This document shows positions 12,128 to 64,000 of a stretch of 64,000 bases of DNA, one piece after another. Source of the DNA: Aselliscus stoliczkanus. Taxonomy: Eukaryota; Chordata; Mammalia; Chiroptera; Hipposideridae. Every line of letters starts with the position of its first letter. The stretch's first letter is position 1. The stretch covers positions 53,668,771 through 53,732,770 of the forward strand of contig CM066737.1 of assembly GCA_033961575.1 (NCBI GenBank), given 5' to 3'. The translations under genes and the position numbers were made by a program. The notes below the pieces were generated by a model. It ran no database searches and was not told the DNA's origin. It worked only from the letters and a program-made list of their open reading frames with translations.

Positions 12128-13560
12128 TATACACATATACACACAATAGGATAGGATATTATTCAGTCATAAATAATGAGGAAATCCTACCATTTGCATG
12201 GACCTTGAAGGTATTATGCTAAGTGAAATAAAACAGAAAAACAAGTACTACATGATCTCCCTTATATGTGGAATCTAAACAAACCCCCCCCCCACCACAC
12301 ACAAGAGATCAGATTTGTTGTTACCAGAGGCAGGGGTGGGGAGAAGGAGGAATTGGAGGAAGGGGGCCAAAAGGTACAAACTTCCAGTTATAAGATAAAT
12401 AGTAGGGATGTAATGTACAGCATGATGACTATAGTTTACACTGTTGTATGATATGTAGGAAAGTTAAGAGAGTCTAGATCCTAAGAGTTCTCATCACAAA
12501 GAGAAAATTTTTTTTTCTTTTGTTTTTATCATATCTGTATGAGATACTGGACATTAACTAAACCTATTGTGGCAATCATTTTACAATATATGTAAATCAA
12601 ACCATCTTGTTATACACCTTAAACATATACAGTGATCTATGTAAATTATTTCTCAATAGAGCTGGAAAAAAAATTTAAAAATCAGTGAAAATACTAACAC
12701 TCCTCATAAAAAGATGTAAGAATGGCCCATAGGTACATTAAATGATGCTGATCTGCATTAGTTATCAGTGAAATACAAATTAAAACTACAATATGAACTA
12801 CTACTACACACCCTCCAGATTGACCAAAATTAAAAAGTCAAAATTTAAGAATACCAAGTGCTAGCGAGAATGTAGTACAATTAGAGCTCTCATATATTGC
12901 TGATGGGAATGCAAAATGATTCACCTAATCTAAAAAACAGTATGGAAGTTCCTTATGAGGTTAAAAATATATTTATATGTCCCATCAATCCCCATCAATC
13001 CCATTCCTGGGTATTTATCCTAGAGAAATGAAAACATGTTCACCAAAAGATTTGTATGCAAATATTCCTAGCAACATTATTCATAATATCCAAACCTGAT
13101 ACAAGTGAAATGACAATGAACAGGTGAATGGATATATAAATTGTGGTATATTCATACTAATGAAATTCTAAAAAGAATAAACTTCCAATATGGGCAACAG
13201 CGTAGATGAATCTGACAGACATTATGCTGGGCCAGAAATGACAGACACAAAAGAAAACATACTGAGTGTCCCAATTTCTATGAAATTCTAGTAAAGATGA
13301 AATTAACATATGACAAAAAGCATATCAAGGGTTGCCTGGGCCTGGGAGGTAAAAGGGTGGTTGACCTGGTTGGGGAACGGAGGGAACATTTTTGGGTATT
13401 GAAAATGTTTTATACCTTGATTGTGGTGTTGGTGGATACACCACATGTCAAACTCATCAACATGTACACTTTAAATGAGTACATTGATTTGTATGTAAAT
13501 TATAGCTCAATAGTTTTATTTTAAAGAAGATCATAGAAATGCAAATCAAAACAGGGATGA

Positions 13561-13977
13561 GGGCCAGCCGAGTGGCGCATTGGTTAAGAGCTGGTTTTGG
13601 GAAGCCAGCGGCCCCAGTTCGGATCCCACATGAGGGCCAGTGACACTGCCCTCTACAGCTAACAACAGCTCCACCTGGAGCTGGGTTGCGAGCCCCGGCG
13701 ATGGTGTAGGCTGCAGCCCCTGCTGCAGTGGGCTGCCATAGGCTACAGTGAGTGGCTGGCAGCCAGCGTGAGCAGCTGGCACCAGCATGAGCTGCCAACA
13801 GACACGGTGAGCGACCATCCAGAGGCTGGTGACCCATCTGCCTCATTCGGAAAGAGCACAATGATGATACCAACATGGGCCAGTGAAGCAACGTCCTCCT
13901 CAACTAGACTGAAGAACAAAAGGACAGCAACTTGTTTGTTCCCCTCCCCCAAATCCCCAATAAAATCTTGAAAAAAA
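13561..13977 (+). mobile_element. Long SINE (type B)
   Basis: Complete type B element splitting an old L1; the L1 text resumes at GATGAGATACCATTATACGC. Confidence 0.87.
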
Positions 13978-14151
13978 CCCGAGCGATGAGATACCATTAT
14001 ACGCCCACCAGGGTGGCTAAGATGAAAAGAGGCAACCCTTCCAAGTGTGGGTGAGGATGCAGAGCTACCAGAACTGTTGATTATGATTGACTGGAGTGTT
14101 AGCTGGTACAGCCATTTGAAATATCACTTGGCATCTACTATCCCTGCCTCT

Positions 14152-14256
14152 TTTTTTTTTTTGAGGGCAGTGTCACTGGCCCTCATATGTGGGACCCGAA
14201 CCGGGGCCGCTGGCTTCCCAAGCCAGCGCATAACCACCGTGCCACTTGGCCGGCCC
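14152..14256 (-). mobile_element. Short SINE (type A), minus
   Basis: Target repeat TATCCCTGCCTCT flanks it at 14139 and 14257. Confidence 0.9.
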
Positions 14257-15455
14257 TATCCCTGCCTCTTGATGTTCGTGCTGTTGTGTAAGCCTCTCCT
14301 CTTGAGAGTGAGCACAACCTGTGAGTTGCCTTTAACCAACACAGGGGATGAGATCACCACTGTGAGATTATGTTACGTTATGTAAGATGCTGTCTTTTCA
14401 GCAGACTTGCTCTAGAGATTCCTTGCTGGACTCATGAAGTAAGTGGCCAATTTGGGGAAGCCCACTTGGCAAGGAACCTTGGGTAGCCTAAAGAAGCTAA
14501 GGGCAGCTGGTTGGAGCTGAGTTAAGCCTCTAGGAACTGCAGATGGCTTCCAGCTGACTACCAGCAGAAAGCTGGGGCTTCCGGACCACAACCATAAGGA
14601 AATAAATTCTGACAACAGCCTGAGTGAGCTTGGAAATGGATTCTTCCACAGTTGAGCCTCGACATGAGAACCAGCTTGGCTGACACCTTGGTTGCACTCA
14701 TGTGAGATCCTAAGCAGAGGAGCCAGCTAATCTGAGCCCAGAGTCCTGACCAACTGAAAGGGTGAGATAATAAATGTGTGTGTGGTAATTTGGAACACAG
14801 CAATAGAAAACAAATAGTGTCCAATGTGCATTCCAGCCTCTTTGTGTGCCTTCCTGTACTGCAGAGGCGAAAAAGCTAAAAAGGACATTTCTCAGATTCC
14901 CTTGCAACTAGGATTCTGGATATATTACAGACCAATCAATGTATACTCGTGAGACTTGAACGACAGAAGGGAGGTGCAGGCTATGCTACTACTATTTCTG
15001 CTGCTAAATGTGGTTGTGAAGATGTTTGGTTGTTTAATTGCAATTCAGTTGCTAGCTGTGGATACTGAGAGGCTTGGCATCTATTTTGCTGATATAAATC
15101 ATAGCAGGTGGGGCATGGATCTGGTGGTAGCAGCTGTAATGTTGGCTTTTCATCATGGCAGTGGGAAGTAGCAATTTCCTAATCGTAGAAGAATTAGCAA
15201 CTCCCTTGGTGGCCTAGTTCTGTGGTGTAGCTGTGAAAGTTGTTCTTGAAAGCTCAATTTAGAGTCAGTTCTCTTGATAATTCTGTAAGACACTTAATGT
15301 CTGGTAATAAATCTTTTGCTGACTAAACTAATTAGAGTGAATTCAGTTCTCTGCAACTGAATCTTAACTAACATGGGAAGGAAGTTCTCAAGTGATAACT
15401 AAGTGTAAATAAAAATTTATCATAACAAATAGAAATATGTAAAACATTTTTTATG
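14257..15455. other. Intergenic, possible ancient LTR remnants
   Basis: No gene. TGAGATAATAAATGTGTGTG (about 14763) and CTCTGCAACTGAATCTTAAC (about 15350) recall the ends of old LTR-type repeats; nothing else assigned. Confidence 0.3.
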
Positions 15456-17585
15456 TTTATTATACTAGATTTATAATATGTAGACAAGTAAAGCCACTTT
15501 ACAACATATTTAATTTAATGTGTGAGGTATAACGTACTGGTTCAGTTTGACACAGCTACATAAGATTTTTAATATTAAGAACAACTCATTGGCTTAAAAA
15601 GGTAGCAACTATAAAACTATGTGTTTAGCTTATTTCTCCTGCTGACTCAGGAAATAAATGTTTGTCTCTTTAATTTGATTGTATAATCTTTTTGCAACTC
15701 AAAAATCTCTTAAGTATTCAATTTTAATTAATCTAGACTACAATACTAAGTTAATCTTCAATGTCTGACTTTAAAATCATACCAAATATTAATAACATAT
15801 GCACTTAAGAATCTTTTCTGTAAACACAATTGACAAAATAGTCCACAATGTATGTGCAACAGTGCCTTTGTACATAAGCACAGAGCCTCGTGTCTTCCTA
15901 GAGCTACTGCAGTATAACTTATGAATCACTGCATAATAGCAGATGTGTGATAGTTTACATATAAACTATTAACTCTAAAATGTGGGCATGTTTCAGCAAA
16001 TCATTTCTGAGAAAGGAATAGATGCTTATTTACCAACTATCTCTTTAAGTGGTATTTTCCTTCAAAAGACAAGATTGAGCAAATCATTTTAAAGACACTA
16101 CTAGTAAGTGTTTGGCCAACCCCAATTAATGAAATTTTCAAAGGGTCTACTTATAAATTCTTGAGTCTCTCTGAAAATAACATATTCTATGGTGACAAAG
16201 CCCTCTGTGTTAGGCCTTGTTCACAGTGGAGTCTTGTCAAAGACAGACTACTCGTATACCAATTTCTTTTCAGAAAGGGAGACTTCTTGGGTCACTCTAA
16301 AGGATGTCTACCTTTTCGCTGTTTCACATCCAAAAAGTCAGTGGGATTAAACCCAAAGTCTTTGGTGAAGAAAGTAGCTGCAATGGATTTCTCCCCACAA
16401 TTGTGAAGTCAACTGATTAATAAATTGCTCTTGTCAGAAACAGCACAGAAGGTTAAACAGGTGTGATTTGCTTTTTTTTTTAAAGTGCTAACAAAGCCTA
16501 TTATTTCCAAATGGACTTTCATTGTAATGACTGATATATAAGCAGCATAAAGTATATAGAAATTATACATCTAAATCAAATAGTCAAAACTTTTTAGATA
16601 CCAGTAATTCTATACATTACCTTAACAATCATTACAGACAAGTATACTTTATGAACTTGCCAGAGTAATACAATAATTCAGTCTATCTAATGTAACTTAA
16701 GGTATAATTGGTGAAAATCCAAAATCTAAGGCTAGAACCAAAGCAGTCACAGGCTATTCTGAGATAAATGCCACAAACCACAGTGCTCCAAAGAATTTCA
16801 AGTAATTTCTCAGTTTAATGAGAGACCTATACAGTTAATTGAACTGTTTCTTAATTCTTCTGAAAAGGCTGGCTTTATCCAGCTTAAATCCAAATCTAAT
16901 ATTTTTTTTCCCTTATATTAGCCCTGCCAGAGTTTTGAGTTCTTCCTTTGTTTTGATCAGTAACAGCTAGAAATGTGAGTCAGCAGCTTCTGATCTGCCC
17001 AGGTAGAGAGAATTCAGAAGTTACTAAAAAAATTACTATTAGAAGACTGAATGAGATTAACTTTAAAATGTTAATACTATTTCAGTTAGGTAATTTGAAA
17101 ATGAGCCCCCCATATGGTAATCTTGAACATAATTAAGACTATACATCCAAGAGCCTGGTTTTCTAAAGCATTCTAATAGGCCTGAGGCAATTTGGAAAGT
17201 AGCGTTTATCAATGTGACATATTGTCATCACTAATAGTCAAATATAACACACATTTTCAAAATTATCAGTTAATTCATATGTAAATAGCAGCACAAACAA
17301 GTAATTTCTTACTAAAGCGATATGATGGCGCCCTCTGGTGACACCTTTTAGCATACTGCCCTGATATTGCATATCTTGTGAAATATAAAAAGTGCATTTG
17401 TATTGGAGAGTATCAAAATTAGAGATTACCAGAAAGGAATGAATCATTGTTCCTCCAATAAACTTCTTTAAACCTTTGAACACATTGGTAACAAGATAAA
17501 TCCCTGATTCCTACTCCCAGGAATTAAGGCGACAGCTACAGGAATCTTAGTAAACTTCTCTGATAGGTAATTCCTGTTAAGAGAT
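15456..17585 (-). other. TBC1D8B: Probable TBC1D8B 3' UTR
   Basis: This 2.1-kb stretch after the stop codon is AU-rich and free of the SINEs and L1s found everywhere else nearby, which is expected of a constrained 3' UTR. A minus-strand AATAAA lies at 15461-15456, followed by T-rich sequence. The exact cleavage site is not determinable; other AATAAA-like hexamers exist, so the end is tentative. Confidence 0.45.
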
Positions 17586-63186
<45,601 letters not shown>

Positions 63187-63454
63187 TTATAAGAGATAAT
63201 ATCAATAGCTCTTCACGTGACAAAAAAAATATCCAAAACCCAATGGATTCACTTTTTAAAATTCTAGCCCAAAGTTTCCTTATAGAGACTTCTCTTTAAA
63301 AATATATATTCTGGAAGAAGATATTACAGTGTTTCGATGTGAGCAGTGCTTCAGAAACTGATCTTTCAATAAAATAAATCAGGTTCAACTGTCCAAATCT
63401 CATGATATATTTACAGCACTTATATACCTCCTTTACAAGGTTGTGTATATAGCA

Positions 63455-63600
63455 GACAAGAATGTAGATTCTGGTACCAGAGACCACCTAGGTTTGAATC
63501 CTGGCATTGTAAAAATAAAATGAGTTATTATTACATATAAAACACTTAGAACAATGCTTAGTACATAGTAAAACACTCAATGTTAGCTAATACTATTATA
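63455..63600 (+). mobile_element. MIR with internal deletion
   Basis: TAGATTCTGGTACCAGAGAC, GGTTTGAATCCTGGC, then the 3' end CACTTAGAACAATGCTTAGT. Confidence 0.6.
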
Positions 63601-63754
63601 TAAGAAAATCTTAGATATTTAAACAAGATAAAACTATGATTAATTAAAATAATTACGTAAAGGGATTTTCTTTTTAACAATCCTTAATTCAATTGGAATT
63701 CAAGGCTTCTGATCAATTTAGTTCCAATTTAATGATCTGATAATATCCCTAGCA

Positions 63755-64000
63755 CAAAGTTGGCTGTAATTCAAATTCGACATTTTCTTCAAGACCCATT
63801 TCCCCTAAGTAGTCTTCTCTGGCAACCCCACACAATAATGCCTTTCTTTTCTTTGATTACTTACAGCACTTAAAAGTCTATACAACACAACCTATCCTTT
63901 TGATTATTAGGCTAGTTATAACTACTTGCTAAGTGCTTGTCTCCTTACCTAGATTATCAATTCTATGAGGACAATAACCACATCTTCTACCTCTGGGTTT
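63755..64000 (+). mobile_element. L2-type LINE remnant
   Basis: AAGACCCATTTCCCCTAAGT ... TATGAGGACAATAACCACAT pattern of L2 3' regions; runs off the window edge. Confidence 0.5.

Larger units (their letters stand above)
9955..13555 (+). mobile_element. Cluster of old L1 3' fragments
   Basis: At least three degenerate L1 3' ends in the same orientation (about 9955-10985, 10985-12690, 12700-13555), each with the ORF2 C-terminal sequence and a 3' UTR. They are interrupted by a long SINE (10071-10512) and a mariner-type MITE (11890-12127). A further bit continues at 13980-14145 after another SINE. Confidence 0.75.

Noticed and set aside
1..15400. Exons of the next gene downstream of TBC1D8B (RIPPLY1 in human order)
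   Set aside because: No frame matching the protein was recognised; the region reads as intergenic repeats.

Overview
Mammalian nuclear DNA, almost certainly from a bat X chromosome. The bat call rests on several tRNA-derived SINE families, including VES-type SINEs (about 53181-53418), and on Tc1/mariner elements. Absence of Helitrons and 5S-derived SINEs makes a rhinolophoid-type bat more likely than a vespertilionid or pteropodid, but that is inference. The X assignment follows from the only gene present, TBC1D8B, which is X-linked in other placental mammals. No bacterial-style operons, rRNA, intact tRNA genes or CRISPR arrays are visible. ||| Layout: 1 to about 15.4 kb is intergenic DNA downstream of TBC1D8B, made mostly of old L1 pieces, long SINEs, an MLT1-like LTR, microsatellites and a mariner-type MITE. 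From 17586 to 63152 the minus strand carries TBC1D8B coding exons 2-21. All 20 exons have GT-AG borders and join in one open frame of 1,076 residues (the first one shared with exon 1), ending in a normal stop. Exon 1 (about 43 codons) lies beyond the right edge. The inferred protein has two GRAM domains, a Rab-GAP TBC domain with its arginine and glutamine fingers, and a canonical EF-hand loop, so the gene looks functional. The likely 3' UTR runs from 17585 down to about 15456. ||| The introns are a dense record of L1-driven retroposition: a half-L1 (5' UTR + intact ORF1 + 3' UTR, no ORF2 body) nested in a SINE that is nested in an old L1 (28.1-30.8 kb); two dead conventional L1s in intron 5; a twin-primed L1; a decayed PLCL2 retrocopy with target-site duplication and poly(A); an apparent poly(A)-tailed retrocopy of a retroviral LTR transcript; and a 30-nt tailless U6 snRNA retropseudogene inside another small retrocopy. 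A deleted mariner transposon lies in intron 9 and MITEs with paired inverted repeats occur twice. Small tandem duplications sit on the exon 9 donor and next to the exon 15 acceptor. ||| The host gene is ordinary. The most interesting material is the retroposon ecology: a non-autonomous ORF1-only L1 derivative and a modular SINE series in which one tRNA-like head occurs alone or fused to a VES-like tail.
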